Translations under genes and position numbers: made by a program
NCBI GenBank assembly: GCA_030068075.1
Contig: CM057842.1
Location: 39,208,659-39,272,658 of the forward strand
Length of the DNA stretch: 64,000 nt
Direction: 5' to 3'
From: Paguma larvata
Lineage: Eukaryota; Chordata; Mammalia; Carnivora; Viverridae
The notes under the pieces: model-generated
Seen by the model: the letters and a program-made list of their open reading frames with translations, nothing else
Database searches by the model: none
What the model was told of the DNA's origin: nothing
Part shown: positions 10,938-21,278 of the stretch, piece by piece
Layout: each line of letters begins with the position of its first letter
Position numbering within the stretch: the stretch's first letter is position 1

Positions 10938-11423
10938 TTTACGTTAGCTATGGTGAGCATTGTTGTCCAGCTATCTTCTGTTAGCTTCATTTTCTTAAAT
11001 ACTGAATGATTTTTCTGTTTATCAGTTTTCATTTATGTATTCTTTAAGAATTCTTTTAGTGGTTGTGAGTATGCATCCTTGATTTAAAATAGTTTGCCTT
11101 TAATTAGTACTTGTATCACTTCCCAAATGATGCAAGAAATTTAAGAGTATTTAAACCTGATATTCTTCTCCTGCCCTGTGTGTTAGGGATGCCATGGTAT
11201 TCTACATTTCATGGCTTTTGTTGAAAGTTCAGTTCTTAGACTTGCTGCTTCTTTGAAAATAGTGAGTTTTCTTTCCCTGGAGGCTTTCATGACTTTTTGT
11301 TTTGTTTTTGTTTTCAAAAGTTTGACACTGACCTCTATTTCCCAGTGTAATTTTCTCTCCTTATCCTGCATGGGGATCACTGAGCTTACGGAATCCATAA
11401 ATTGATTTCTTTACTAGAAGGTC
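10938..11423. other. AT-rich stretch, possibly LINE-derived
   Basis: T-rich text such as TTTTTGTTTTGTTTTTGTTTTC suggests antisense old LINE sequence, but no diagnostic landmark is clear. Frames 11183-11398 and 11211-11405 overlap on opposite strands and show no domain. Confidence 0.4.
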
Positions 11424-11510
11424 AGTATGAACACTTTGTAATTGTCTCTGACACTAATGCTTTCAAAAAAACCATAGGCCTATCTCAAAAATTGATAATT
11501 ACAAAAGAAA
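11424..11510. repeat. Paralogous segment shared with 17758-17860
   Basis: GAACACTTTGTAATTGTCTC, a CTTTCAAAAAAACCA-like block, and CATCTCAAAAATTGATAATTA-like text recur with the same spacing at 17758-17860. This shows a common interspersed origin, most likely an old L1 or HAL1 segment since L1-like text continues to the right. Confidence 0.6.
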
Positions 11511-11990
11511 AGAGATAAAGAGAGATTTAACCAAAAGTTGAAAACTTCTACTCTTCAAAGGACATCTTGAAAACATGAAACTGCATACTGGGATAAAATA
11601 TTCCCAATAAATATGTCTGACAAAAGACTCATAGCTAGGATGACTAAGAAATTCCTCCTTGGGGGAAAAAAAAAGAATTCCTCCGAATAGTAAGAAAACA
11701 AAAACCCAACTTAAAAAAATATGGAGAGACTCTGAATACATAAATGAACAATAAGCATCTTTAAAAGAACTCTACATCATGATCCATCATTGGGAATCCA
11801 ACTTACAACCTGATGAGATACTACAGCTTGTTTACTGGAAAAGTTAAAATTAAAAGTTTAACATCATCAAATGTTGCCAATAATAGAGCCATTTGGACTT
11901 TTGTATGTAGTTGATGAGATTTAGAACACTAGTCCCACCTTGGAAAAAAGTTTGGTAGTTTCCCATAGGTATAAACTTAGGACTCAAAGA
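11511..11990 (+). repeat. Old L1-type LINE fragment
   Basis: AACTTCTACTCTTCAAAGGA, then GGGATAAAATATTCCC, then TCTGACAAAAGACTC, and later CTACAGCTTGTTTACTGG match the reverse-transcriptase-end region of ancient mammalian L1 on the plus strand. Stops and gaps are abundant; no function remains. Confidence 0.65.
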
Positions 11991-12055
11991 GGTTAGGTGA
12001 TAAATCACGGAAGTCCAACAAAAGTCAAATATAATTCTTTTAACAATGGTGTCTC

Positions 12056-12165
12056 TCATTTATTTATCCACCTGTACCTGGATGTCTGTTGCTTCCATTT
12101 TGGAGTCGTTATGTATAAAGCTGCTATGAATATGCATCTGCAAGATTTTAATTAACATATGAAGA
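12056..12165 (-). repeat. Old L1 fragment, antisense
   Basis: ATTTATCCACCTGTACCTGG, GTTGCTTCCATTTTGG and AAAGCTGCTATGAATATGC correspond to the reversed L1 segment that normally reads ATAGCAGCTTT. Its strand is opposite to that of the neighbouring L1 fragment. Confidence 0.6.
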
Positions 12166-13080
12166 GGAAGTTGAGAAATGGAAACCTTGAAGATAGCAGG
12201 TGGGGATATAATTGTATAATCACATTGATGAGCAATATTTCTAAAAATTGAACAAGTGAAAAATTATGGGAGTACCTAAAAAACTGACTGAAGTTCTGTT
12301 TTTAAAGGCTGAGGCTCGAGGTGGCTGTGGAGAAAAACCCAGAAAGCAGCTTTCCACTGCTCTTTGCAAATACCAACTTCTAGAGAAAGAATCAAGCTAT
12401 TTAACAACTGGTGTGGCTTGGGCACTAGCCAGTGAGAACTGATGCCTGGCCTGGAGGCTCTCTATTGTGCCTGGAGTTGACTTTGAGATTGCTGGATTTA
12501 GAAAGGGTTTCAAGCACTCTGAGAGATCCTGAGAAAGGGGCCAATGGCAGTAGTTCAACTAACCCGTGTGAAAGTAATTTTGTAGTTTAACAAGTAATAC
12601 AGGAAAACACTATCACTTGTATTTAACAAGTGGTATCAGCACTTTGTAGCTTAGTATCACACCTGGTCACATCCTTCTAGTACACTCGGGGGTGCAAAAC
12701 AAAACCAAACAATCATCTTCGGTCTATCCTGAGGTTTACTTTCAATTCTTCTTGCGCCTCTGTGTTTTTCCTATCCATTGGGTATAACTACTGATGCAAG
12801 ACTGTATTATAGCAAATATGACCTCCCATCATTTAGCAAATAACCAAAAAAATTGACTGTAATATATTTCTGTCTTTTATAGGGCTTCAAAAACCATCAT
12901 GGCCTTCACTGCATGCCCACACCAGGTACCATGTTGCCCTCCATCATCTTTACCCATTTCCTGGGCACCATGCCCTAAAGGTTCTTCTGTTTGTATTAAC
13001 TCCCAAGTTCTTACTTTTTTGGATAGAAAATTCCAATCCTCTTTTTATCACCATCCCAACTTCCCATCCATATCTGTCAA
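12166..13080. other. No gene or named repeat seen
   Basis: Unique-looking sequence. The 62-codon frame at 12899-13087 has no domain and lacks convincing splice context. Confidence 0.55.
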
Positions 13081-13082
13081 TC

Positions 13083-13424
13083 ATTAATACATTTATTCAC
13101 TCAAGACACAGTTGAATCTCTTCTATAAACCTGGAACTGTGGAAAAATACACAAAACTATACTAGGTCCCTACCCTAATGAAGGTTATAGTCTTCCTGGA
13201 TAAACACATGTTTAAGGAACAATTACACTAGAAATGCCAAACTGAAATGGTGCAAAGTAAGGGGAGAAGAGAGGAAAGGGGGTATGGGAATTATTGGGTG
13301 TGGGAAGGGGCAGGTGGCTTCCTGGAGACAGTGATCATCACGGTGAGATCTGAAGCAGGAGTGGGAAGTACTCCTGGCTGTGACACTCCCTTAGTAGACA
13401 TGCCAGGCTACAAGTGGAACAAGT
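13083..13424 (-). repeat. L2 remnant
   Basis: ACATTTATTCACTCAAGACA, then ACTAGGTCCCTACCCTAATG, then AAGGTTATAGTCTTCCTGG reproduces the reversed L2 3' end in order. It is cut off on the right by the SINE at 13440-13665. Confidence 0.8.
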
Positions 13425-13439
13425 TGAAATATCTTTTTA

Positions 13440-13665
13440 AAATTTTTTTAAAAATTTTTTTTAATGTTTATTTATTTTTGAGAGACATAGAGGCACAGCA
13501 TGAACAGGGGAAGGGCAGAGAGAGAGGGAGACACAGAATCGAAAGCAGGCTCCAGGCTCTGAGCCGTCAGCACAGAGCCCGACGCGGGGCTCGAACTCAC
13601 AGACTGCGAGATCATGACCTGAGCTGAAGTCGGCCGCCCAACCGACTGAGCCACCCAGGCGCCCC
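13440..13665 (-). repeat. SINEC_Fc-like SINE, full length
   Basis: One of the best-preserved copies, with many intact CpG sites (GACGCGGGGCTCG, CAGGCGCCCC), which suggests youth. The TSD is TGAAATATCTTTTTA (13425-13439) and TGAAATCTCTCTTTA (13666-13680). Confidence 0.97.
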
Positions 13666-13680
13666 TGAAATCTCTCTTTA

Positions 13681-14626
13681 GAGATTCATAGATAAGATAC
13701 TTTAATATAGGAAACCAGTATCTAAGATGAGCTGGCCTTATTTTGGACTCTACACTGTAGTGAGGCTCTTCTGGATTGATGATTATTGCTATTTCTGGCT
13801 TCATTGTTCCCCTGTTGGAGTTAAAGACTTATTGATGAGACAAAGACACTCATAAATGTGCAGACCAATTTAGCTCTATAGCCTGGGGACATTATTGTCA
13901 AGAGGCACTTAAAATAAAAGCTTAAGAGCAATTCCTTTCAATGTTCTGCTGGATTCTCCCTACTCCCCAACTCCCCCTATCATTCAACACTTGGAAACAA
14001 CTTAACTCCTTACAGCTAAAGTTTTTTTTTTTTTTTTTAATGGAACTATTATTTAAGGACAGGAAGTTGAAAATCCCTTCGTAAGATAAAATAATCTATT
14101 TAAGAATATAAAGATCTATCTTCACATTAATTTTTAAAAGGCATTGTGTGTAAAGGTTAGAGAAAAAATAATCCAAAAATGTTGCTCAAAGTTTGGGAAT
14201 TCCTAACACACTTGGGGTTTCTGGGTGATACGAAAAAGTAGAAATGAGTTGACCATTTCTGATGAGGTCAGTGGGTCAATGGTTCATCTGAATGTGTAAT
14301 TAATTTTAAGGTGATGCTTCTAATTACGGTACAGATCACCCAGGTCATCCTCTTCGAGCTGATCTAGACCGACAGGGCAGAGTAAGCCCTCATTCACTTT
14401 CAGAGGTGCTTAAAATTTTAATTGCTTCCAGTCAGGTACCCTGGGCCTTGAATTAGTTTTCGCTGTGCTGTGTTTTACTTTGTGTGTTTTTGAAATGCCA
14501 GAGATTAAGACTCCGTGGCACCCCACAGCAAGACTGGCCATTATGCTTCTTACCATATTGCAATTGCCTAATATGTAACCAGATTTCATTAAGATAAAAC
14601 TGAAAAAAGATCTTGCAGTTAAATAT
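13681..14626. other. No gene or named repeat seen
   Basis: AT-rich unique sequence with a poly(T) run at about 14021-14038. The overlapping reverse frames at 14410-14662 are short and show no family features. Confidence 0.55.
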
Positions 14627-15140
14627 TGTGGAAACAAATAAAGACCACCCAAATAAGAACAAAGGCTATTTATTCAGAGCTTGCTATAGCAAGGGAGTCA
14701 GCTGGCATCACTGTGTTTTGGCAGACTCAAAAGCAGGGAGAGGTGTAGGAAAGCCTCATCATGGAAAGAAAGGAAAGCTTTAAATTGTACCCTGGTTGGA
14801 GGCTGGTTAGCTAGGCTCACTAGAAATGGGGCATCCCGTGTGACTGTTTAGGGGTACAAGCCTGGCATTCTCTGATTGATCCTAACTTGTAAGCAGGAAT
14901 AAAAGGCCAGGAATAACAATTATAACAATAAATAAATTGCCAGGAATAACAAAGAATAATAATAATAATTAACACCTGATCACTGTGGGCCAATGTTAAG
15001 GAGGTTTTTGCTTGGCTTTCTGGGTTGTTCCTAGGGGACAGCAATCTGATTATAAGTCTGACTTAGCGATAGCCGGCTAATTCATTTCCTCAGATGGTTG
15101 GTGTGGTTGGTTGCCAGGGCTGGTTGCTGAAGACTGTGGG
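14627..15140 (-). repeat. LTR-like repeat, family not assigned
   Basis: The left end TGTGGAAACAAATAAAG reads on the minus strand as an LTR end in CA. A minus-strand AATAAA lies at 14674-14669, about 45 bp from that end, as in an R/U5 region. The block carries A-rich insertions (AATAATAATAATAATT, 14956-14971). The right boundary is uncertain and no internal retroviral sequence is visible. Confidence 0.48.
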
Positions 15141-15148
15141 TTAGAATT

Positions 15149-15165
15149 ACTATTATTATTATTAT

Positions 15166-15206
<41 letters not shown>

Positions 15207-15223
15207 TTACTACTACTACTATT
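15149..15223. repeat. (ATT)n then (CTA)n compound microsatellite
   Basis: A run of TAT/ATT units changes into about sixteen CTA units with an internal TTA interruption near 15205-15210. Pure stretches of this length are normally polymorphic. Confidence 0.97.
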
Positions 15224-15640
15224 TGGCCTTGCCATTTTACATTTTTATGTTCAGTCTCTCAGTATATTTATGAGGTATGCATCTTAGTATAAGTGTCTGT
15301 GTGTTTTCTTTACACTGGGGTTTGTTATACTTCTGACTTTTGCAAGTTTCCCAAGGACCTTGTTATTACATGATTTAGGGGATGTTAAGAGGTAGGAGAA
15401 AAATGTTTGCAGTACAAAACTCTGTTTAATGCTATCTGGGCAGAGGCAGGCAGAGCTAATTAAATTATAGAAGAATATAATACAAATGGGAAAGATTGAA
15501 ACCTGGAAACGCAGTTGGGCAACGGATAGGCCAGTCACTGCCAGGGCTGAGAAAGAAGAGAAAGAAAGTTCAAGAATCCAATGCTGATAAAGATTTGGGA
15601 TCAAGTTCAGCTTTGGAGGCACAGAAAACAAAAATCAATG
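15224..15640. other. No gene or named repeat seen
   Basis: The 115-codon reverse frame 15284-15631 and the forward frame 15496-15807 overlap. The latter runs into a SINE. Neither shows a domain, a signal of selection or splice structure. Confidence 0.55.
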
Positions 15641-16130
15641 ATCACATTTATTTACTATTGTTAAATATGCTTTCTGTTTATGCTAAGGGCTATGGTGAGC
15701 ATCTTTCTTTCACTATTTTGTATATTCTTTTTTTTTTAATTTTTTTTAACATTTATTTATTTTTGAGAGACATAGTGACAGAGTATGAGCAGGGGAAGGG
15801 CAGATAAAGAGGGAGATACAGAATATGAAGCAGGCCCCAGGCTCTGAGCTGTCAGCACAGAGCCCAAAGTGGGGCTTGAACTCACAGACTATGAGATCAT
15901 GACCTGAGCCGGAGTTGGCCGCTTAACCAACTGAGCCACCCAGGCACCCCTGTATATTCTTTATTAAAATCCTATGAAGTCATTTTTTTTAGACCACCCT
16001 TTCTACAGATGGGAAGATTAAAGCTCAGAAAAATTACAAGTCCCTCAGTAGTGAAGAGTTCAGCTGCTATTAGAGACCAGCAGGTTGATTCTGGGGTCAG
16101 ATTTGGGTTTGGCCCCTTTTCCATGCCTCC
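15641..16130 (-). repeat. MIR split by a SINE
   Basis: The left piece (15641-15718) has ATTTATTTACTATTG and TATGCTAAGGGCTATGG. The right piece (15963-16130) has AAAATCCTATGAAGTC, CTACAGATGGGAAG and TTACAAGTCCCTCAG. Together they give the reversed MIR order, with the SINE at 15731-15950 inserted between them. Confidence 0.75.
15731..15950 (-). repeat. SINEC_Fc-like SINE, full length
   Basis: A reversed complete copy ending GCCACCCAGGCACCCC. The TSD TGTATATTCTTT is perfect (15719-15730 and 15951-15962) and lies inside the MIR at 15641-16130. Confidence 0.97.
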
Positions 16131-16560
16131 CGAGCTCCTACTCCAGGTGGCCCAGCCTATACCCTCACGCTGCTCAAGTCTCTTGGCACCAGACAGCCCT
16201 CTTGGGGGATTTAACAGCAAAGTGGCTCAAATGGTGAGGATTAAATGATAATGCCACCTTTCCCCAAATTTCTCCTCCTCGGAGCAGAAAGAACAGAGAA
16301 ATTTCAAGTCCACTGCCTAAGCAAATAGCCAACCCAAGTAAGAAATTCCAGTGTCTCCCTCCTTCCTTACATTTTTTTTTTTTGTATGGGAGGACGTTTC
16401 TCATTTGCTTGGGAGGGGGATGTAAAGAATTTCCTAGGGAGAAGAATATTAGAGGAGAAATTAGATGGAGAAAGTCTTTGGCATCTCAACTGGACTGTTT
16501 CTGCCTGCCCTTTCCTTTTAGGATGCTGTTAAATTATTATTTGCTAACTACAACACAGGG
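16131..16560. other. No gene or named repeat seen
   Basis: Unique-looking sequence with a T-rich run at 16372-16383. Overlapping small frames on both strands have no recognisable product. Confidence 0.5.
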
Positions 16561-17108
16561 TGCCAGATGGTGAGCCATGGTTCCACAACAGAGCACAAGA
16601 GAAATTCAAAGAGATATGTTTATTCTCACAATAAAAAGGAAATACACAGTACTTATGGAGGAGAAACATGGCATGCCTTGAGGTCCCCAATGGAAGGTCA
16701 AGGCAAAGCAGGTAGGGTGTATAGGAGATGGGGTGGGGAAGGGGGAAAGAGACATAAGAAAGGGGTAAAAAAAAAAAGGGGCTAAGGATCCATGGGTAGA
16801 ATGCTTTGGGATTCCCTGGCTAGAACTGGATTGGCCAATTCAAACAACAAAAATTTTGGTAACCCCAATGGGGGTCGTATCTATGGGAGTGGATAAGGCA
16901 TACAGGTGCTGGGAAGTAGGGAAGACTGTTGATCACACTGGTTTTTCTATCAGGAAGTTACATTTGCTTGTCACTCTGTAGGCTGCTATCTAGGCTATGC
17001 ACTTGCATGAGGCATCTAGTGAAAGTTTAAGGTCTCTATAGGCCACGTGACCAAACAAAATGGCTGCCAAGGCACTAATACCATGGAGTAGTTTAGCTAA
17101 AGTCGACA
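16561..17108 (-). repeat. Probable ERV 3' LTR
   Basis: Read on the minus strand it begins TGTCGACTTTAGC (from 17108) and ends TCACCATCTGGCA (at 16561), the TG...CA ends of an LTR, 548 bp apart. A minus-strand AATAAA (16624-16619) lies about 58 bp from the end, as expected for U3-R-U5. An E-box CACGTG (17044-17049) and AAAATGGCTGCC, close to a YY1 site, fall in the putative U3. No 4-6 bp duplication flanks the block, which fits an LTR still joined to internal sequence. The family is not assigned. Confidence 0.7.
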
Positions 17109-17120
17109 CTTCCCCTCTTT
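17109..17120 (-). other. Probable polypurine tract of the ERV
   Basis: On the minus strand the bases next to the LTR's TG are AAAGAGGGGAAG. A purine run exactly abutting the 5' end of a 3' LTR is the plus-strand primer site used in retroviral reverse transcription, so the location supports the LTR call. Confidence 0.65.
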
Positions 17121-17710
17121 AGTAATCAGTTTACATGAATGGGAAAGAGTAGATGGAAGTTGAGCGACTGTTGTAGGGACTATTCATACAACTCCTGGAA
17201 AACCTGGAGTACGAGTTCTTGGCACCAACTGTTTGTGGATAGCTCTCTTTGCATTGTGGATTACTTAGTGCCCATTTTCAACTGGTGAATTTCAATAGAA
17301 AGGTATCATGAACAGATAGAAGTTATACAGAGATGGGCAGAGAGGAATGGTACCCTCTTTAATTTGAAAGCCTTAGTAATGATGTAATACCTAGACCAAG
17401 TCTTATGAAGTGTAGTTAAGCAGCAAAAGAAGCCTGGAGTAAAGTATGTGCAGTGCCAAGAAAGGGATGAGCAGACATGGAGGACTGTCCATGGGGACTG
17501 ACCAGGTGTGAGGACTGTATGCAGACTTGTATTAGTAGAGTCAAAAACACAAGTCATGTGGCAATATTAGACTAGAGATCCTTAACCTCTCCTTAAGTTC
17601 AGGATTCTGTGTAACAAAGAGGGATGTTGAGGATGCAAAGAAAGGCAAATGATCCCAAGCATTTTCAAAGGAAGGTGCAGAGAGATTAGCACCAAAACTG
17701 TAAGCCTTTC
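17121..17710 (-). pseudogene. Probable decayed ERV internal region
   Basis: The sequence beyond the polypurine tract should be the 3' part of the provirus. I can identify no gag, pol or env motif. The 83-codon reverse frame at 17306-17557 has no recognisable domain. No 5' LTR matching 16561-17108 appears in the window, so any provirus is truncated. The right limit is arbitrary. Confidence 0.35.
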
Positions 17711-17757
17711 AGTGACCATGACCTCTCTACCTAAACTAGCAACTATTTAGAGGTGCC

Positions 17758-17860
17758 AGAAGGATAAACACTTTGTAACTATCTCTGAGACTACCTCTTC
17801 CTTCAAAACCACAAGTCCATCTCAAAAACTGACAATTATAAAAGAAAAACTAAGTAAACA
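17758..17860. repeat. Paralogous segment shared with 11424-11510
   Basis: AACACTTTGTAACTATCTCT, a CTTCAAAACCACAAG-like block and TCTCAAAAACTGACAATTAT match the segment at 11424-11510. It is probably an old LINE fragment. Confidence 0.6.
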
Positions 17861-18072
17861 TCTTAAGTAGAAGGCAAATCCTTAAAATAAAAACTTAATT
17901 TTAGGTTCTTTGTCAAAATCAATGATCATTATCTTCCTTGATGTTTAAGAAGACTCCAAGGACAATGCTTGGAATACTGGCAATTTTGAATCATTCAGTA
18001 AATTTTTATTCAAAGGAAAAATCTTGATAATCTTGATAATGCCATTTAATAAAATTATTTTGAAAACATAAT
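17861..18072. other. No gene or named repeat seen
   Basis: AT-rich sequence with a small internal duplication (ATCTTGATAATCTTGATAAT) near 18022-18041. Confidence 0.5.
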
Positions 18073-18083
18073 ATGTAGTTATT

Positions 18084-18292
18084 ATTTTTTTGTTTATATA
18101 TTTATTTTGAGAGAGACAGAGACAAAGTGCAAAGTGGGGAGGGGCAGAGAGACAGGATGAGAGAGAGAATCCCAAGCAGACTCTGCACTGTCAGCTTAGA
18201 GCCCAATGTGGGGCTCCAACCCACAGACCGTGAGATCATGAGCTGAGCCGAAACCAATAGTTAGACACCTGACTGAGCCACCCAGGTGTCCC
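18084..18292 (-). repeat. SINEC_Fc-like SINE, short variant
   Basis: A reversed copy of the AATCCCAAGCAG type. ATGTAGTTATT occurs at both ends (18073-18083 and 18296-18306), a perfect 11 bp TSD. Confidence 0.95.
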
Positions 18293-18309
18293 AACATGTA
18301 GTTATTTGT

Positions 18310-19240
18310 AAAAATGTGTAGTCCATTTGTTTATTACCTACTGATTGCACTTGAATTATTTAGAGTCTGCGGCAGTTAGGAACAAAGTTTCTATGAACAT
18401 TCCTGTACAAGTTTTATGTGAACGTATGTTTTCATTCATCTTGGGTAAATACCTAGGAGTGTAATTGCTCAGTTGTAGGGTAGTCCTATGTTTACTTTTC
18501 ACAGAAACTTCCAGGGATACCTGGGTGGCTCAGTCAGTTAAACAAGTGACTTCGGCTTAGGTCATCATTTCACAGTTTATAAATTTGAGCCCTGCATCGG
18601 GCTTGCGCTGACAGCTTAGTGCCTGGAGCCTGTTTCAGACTCTATGTCTCCCTTTCTCTCTGCCCCTCCCCTGCTTGTGCTGTCTCTCTAAAAGAAACAA
18701 AACAGAACAAAATAAAACAAAAAAAACAAACAAACAAACAAAACAAAACCAAAAAAACACCCCCACCGTCACCAATAAAATCCACAACTTTCAAACCATT
18801 TTCCATTCCATTTTCATGTTACCCTCCCACCAACTATGATTAAATTCAAGTGGCTCCATATTACCACTAAATTTCACAGTGGGAGTCTTTTAATTTAGCT
18901 ATTCTGGAGGGGGTACAGTAATAACTCAATGTGGTTTTTACTCACATTTCTATGATGAACTATGACAATGAGCACTTTTTCCCCATGTTTATTAGTCATT
19001 CAAATGTCCGTTCAAAACCTTTCTTCATTAAAAAGATTGGGTTTGGCTTCTAAGTTTGAATATAAATCTTGGATGTGAATTATTTTTAAGATATACTTAT
19101 TGGATCTATTTTATCATAGTTTGTTCCATCTTTTCATTTTTTTCCAAGAGTCTTTTGAGGAGAAGTTTTTAAATTCCTATTATAGCTCAACTCATCAATG
19201 TTTTTCTTTTATCATTTTCAATTTCTGAGATTGACTAGTC
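18310..19240 (-). repeat. Old L1 (L1M-type) remnant, antisense, split by a SINE
   Basis: Reversed L1 landmarks occur in order: TATGAACATTCCTGTACAAG, TTTTCATTCATCTTGGGTAA, CTAGGAGTGTAATTGCTCAG, then past the SINE ATTTCTATGATGAACTATGA and ATTGGGTTTGGCTTC, and finally GAGAAGTTTTTAAATTCC. They correspond to the C-terminal part of ORF2 read backwards. It is heavily mutated. Confidence 0.82.
18514..18759 (+). repeat. SINEC_Fc-like SINE with expanded CAAA tail
   Basis: A full-length copy whose tail has grown into an imperfect AAAC/CAAA run (about 18691-18759). It lies within the L1 remnant at 18310-19240. The exact TSD is obscured by the tail. Confidence 0.93.
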
Positions 19241-19269
19241 TCAGAAATAGTTGCCAGGTGTTTACTCTA

Positions 19270-20720
19270 ACCTCTGGCCCCTCAAATGTAGGCTTGCACT
19301 TCCAGTCATAGTGTAGTAATCCAAAGCAGGCCAACATGCCCACTCCAAGAACCAGAAAAGCCAGTTACCGAAGACCTATGTCTGAAGATACTGGGGAGCT
19401 ACAGAACTAGTAAGGACTAGATAATACGGAACTCAGATGGGATTGAAAGGACTCCTAATGGGAGCTGAGAATCACTAGTCATATTTTCTCCTGGCATATT
19501 TGCTAATACAGGCTACAGACAGGCTAAGGCTTCATCCAGATGGAGAAATTCTACTTGAGCAAAGAGTAAACTTGAAAATTTTTTTGTGGGCACTTGATCC
19601 TGGCTGATGGAAGCAGGCCCACAGATGGCGCAGATATGGTAACTACCAAGTAACCATTTTAAAATAGCCATGAAGAGTAACAGAAGATGGATAAAATGGA
19701 CAAAAGGATTTATAATTTCAGTAGAAATTATAAAAATCATCAAATATCCTAGAAATTAAAATAATTGAATTACACATAAACTGAACAGGCTTGACAGCAG
19801 AAGAGACAAAGCAAAAAATAAGAAAAGTGAACTTGAAAATGACTCCATATAAATTGTCCGAACTGAAGCCTAGAGAGAAAAAATAATTAAAATAAAGAGC
19901 TTCAGAGACATGAGGGACAGAGCTAACAGTCTGAACACACATCGGGAGCCCTAGAAAGTATTAGAGGGAAAGACAAGAATGGGTCAGAAATAATAGCTGA
20001 AGAAATGACGAGTGATTTTTCAAAACGGGTGAAAAACCTCACCTCAGTCTCTATAAGCTCAATGACTCCTGAAGAAGATAAATAAAGAATATTCTGGGAC
20101 CTGTTATTGTCCAATTGTGGAAAGCCAAAGGAAAAGAAAAAAAATCTTGAACACATCCAGGAACACACACACACAGCACTTTTAGAAGACAGATGCTAAG
20201 ACTGAGAGCCAATTTTTTTTTTTACAATTTTTTTAAAGTTTTTATTTATTTAATTTTGAGAGAGAGAAAGAGAACGGTGGAGGAGGGGCAGAGAGAGAGG
20301 GGAAAAGAGGATCGGAAGCAGTCTTTGAGCTGACAGCAGAGGGTCCCGATGCAGGGCTCAAACTCATGAACTACGAGCTCATGATCTGAGCCGAAGTCAG
20401 ATGCTTAACTGACTGAGCCACCCAGGCGCCTCAGAGCTGACTTTTTGATAGAGACTATTAATCTTTAAGAAACGAGGAAGATTGGAACAACCCTACTCAT
20501 CAGCAACGTTTCCAGTTCGGCAGTATTTCTCAAATCGAAGGTGCTCAGGCCTCTGCACTGAGCAATCTCATCTCCCTTTAACCACACATGTCTATGAGAG
20601 CAAAAATTGTAAACAAATTGTCGTCAATAGGAGAATGAACAGTATTATAAACTGAGATATAAACACTCACCATCAGTAAATCTCAATTAGTTGCATAAAC
20701 AAAAGTGCAATTATCCTGCA
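19270..20720 (+). repeat. HAL1/L1-type LINE remnant, split by a SINE
   Basis: The A-rich sense sequence resembles LINE ORF1 coding DNA decayed by many changes. Examples are GAAATTAAAATAATTGAATT and AGCTTCAGAGACATGAGGGAC. After the SINE at 20213-20432 come TTGTCGTCAATAGGAGAATG and GTAAATCTCAATTAGTTGC, which resemble a 3' end. An ORF1-like part joined so closely to a 3' end fits the HAL1 'half-L1' plan, but this is inferred. Confidence 0.55.
20213..20432 (-). repeat. SINEC_Fc-like SINE
   Basis: A reversed copy ending GAGCCACCCAGGCGCCTC. AGAGCCAATTTTT (20205-20217) and AGAGCTGACTTTT (20433-20445) are probably the TSD, overlapping the T-rich tail. It is inserted in the LINE remnant. Confidence 0.93.
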
Positions 20721-20833
20721 TATATATGTTTATATATATTTATATACAAAACAATATATCTTATATATAATGCATTACTATATTGTATGTTATATGTTAA
20801 TATTATATTAATATATTCACATAATTTAGAGAG
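20717..20833. repeat. AT-rich low-complexity block
   Basis: Irregular TATATA and TTATAT runs up to the SINE at 20834. Similar AT-rich text resumes on its far side (21040-21200). Confidence 0.8.
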
Positions 20834-21033
20834 TTTTTAAAAATGTTTATTCATTTTTGAGAGAGGCTGAAACGAGTGGGGGAGGGGCAGAGAGTGAGAC
20901 AAAGAATTCGAAGCAGACTCAAGGCTCTGAGCCATCAGCACAGAGCTGGACATGGGGCTCGAACCACAAACCGTGAGATCATGATCTGAACCAAAGTTAC
21001 ACTGCTTAACCTACTGAGCCACCTAGGTGCCCC
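20834..21033 (-). repeat. SINEC_Fc-like SINE
   Basis: A reversed copy with tail AAAAATGTTTATTCATTTT and head ending GCCACCTAGGTGCCCC. It sits in AT-rich low-complexity DNA, which hides any TSD. Confidence 0.94.
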
Positions 21034-21266
21034 AAGAATATGTATTTTGTATAATTTGTATAAAATATAAATGTATGAAAATAAAAAAGTTAATGTAAAA
21101 GTTATATATATATGAAATATGCATCATATAAATATATTTATAAAATCTGTACTTATAGAAAATATAAAATGTCAGAATAGTTTGTAATATTTATCAATAT
21201 AACATCTTCAGTCCAATTATAAAAACCATACATGTATCAGAAAGGAATTCATAGGGAAAGCTCAAT
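21034..21266. repeat. AT-rich low-complexity block
   Basis: TATATAAAATATAA-type text without a regular unit, probably decayed microsatellite or LINE tail. Confidence 0.6.
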
Positions 21267-21278
21267 TCTATCTTTTTT

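Noticed and set aside
13247..13627. 126-codon forward frame
   Set aside because: The second half translates the SINE at 13440-13665; the arginine-rich residues come from its GAGA and CpG-rich parts.
13560..13665. tRNA-Lys-like sequences in the SINE heads
   Set aside because: They keep A/B-box-like text but lack a foldable acceptor stem and anticodon arm; they are SINE promoters, not tRNA genes.
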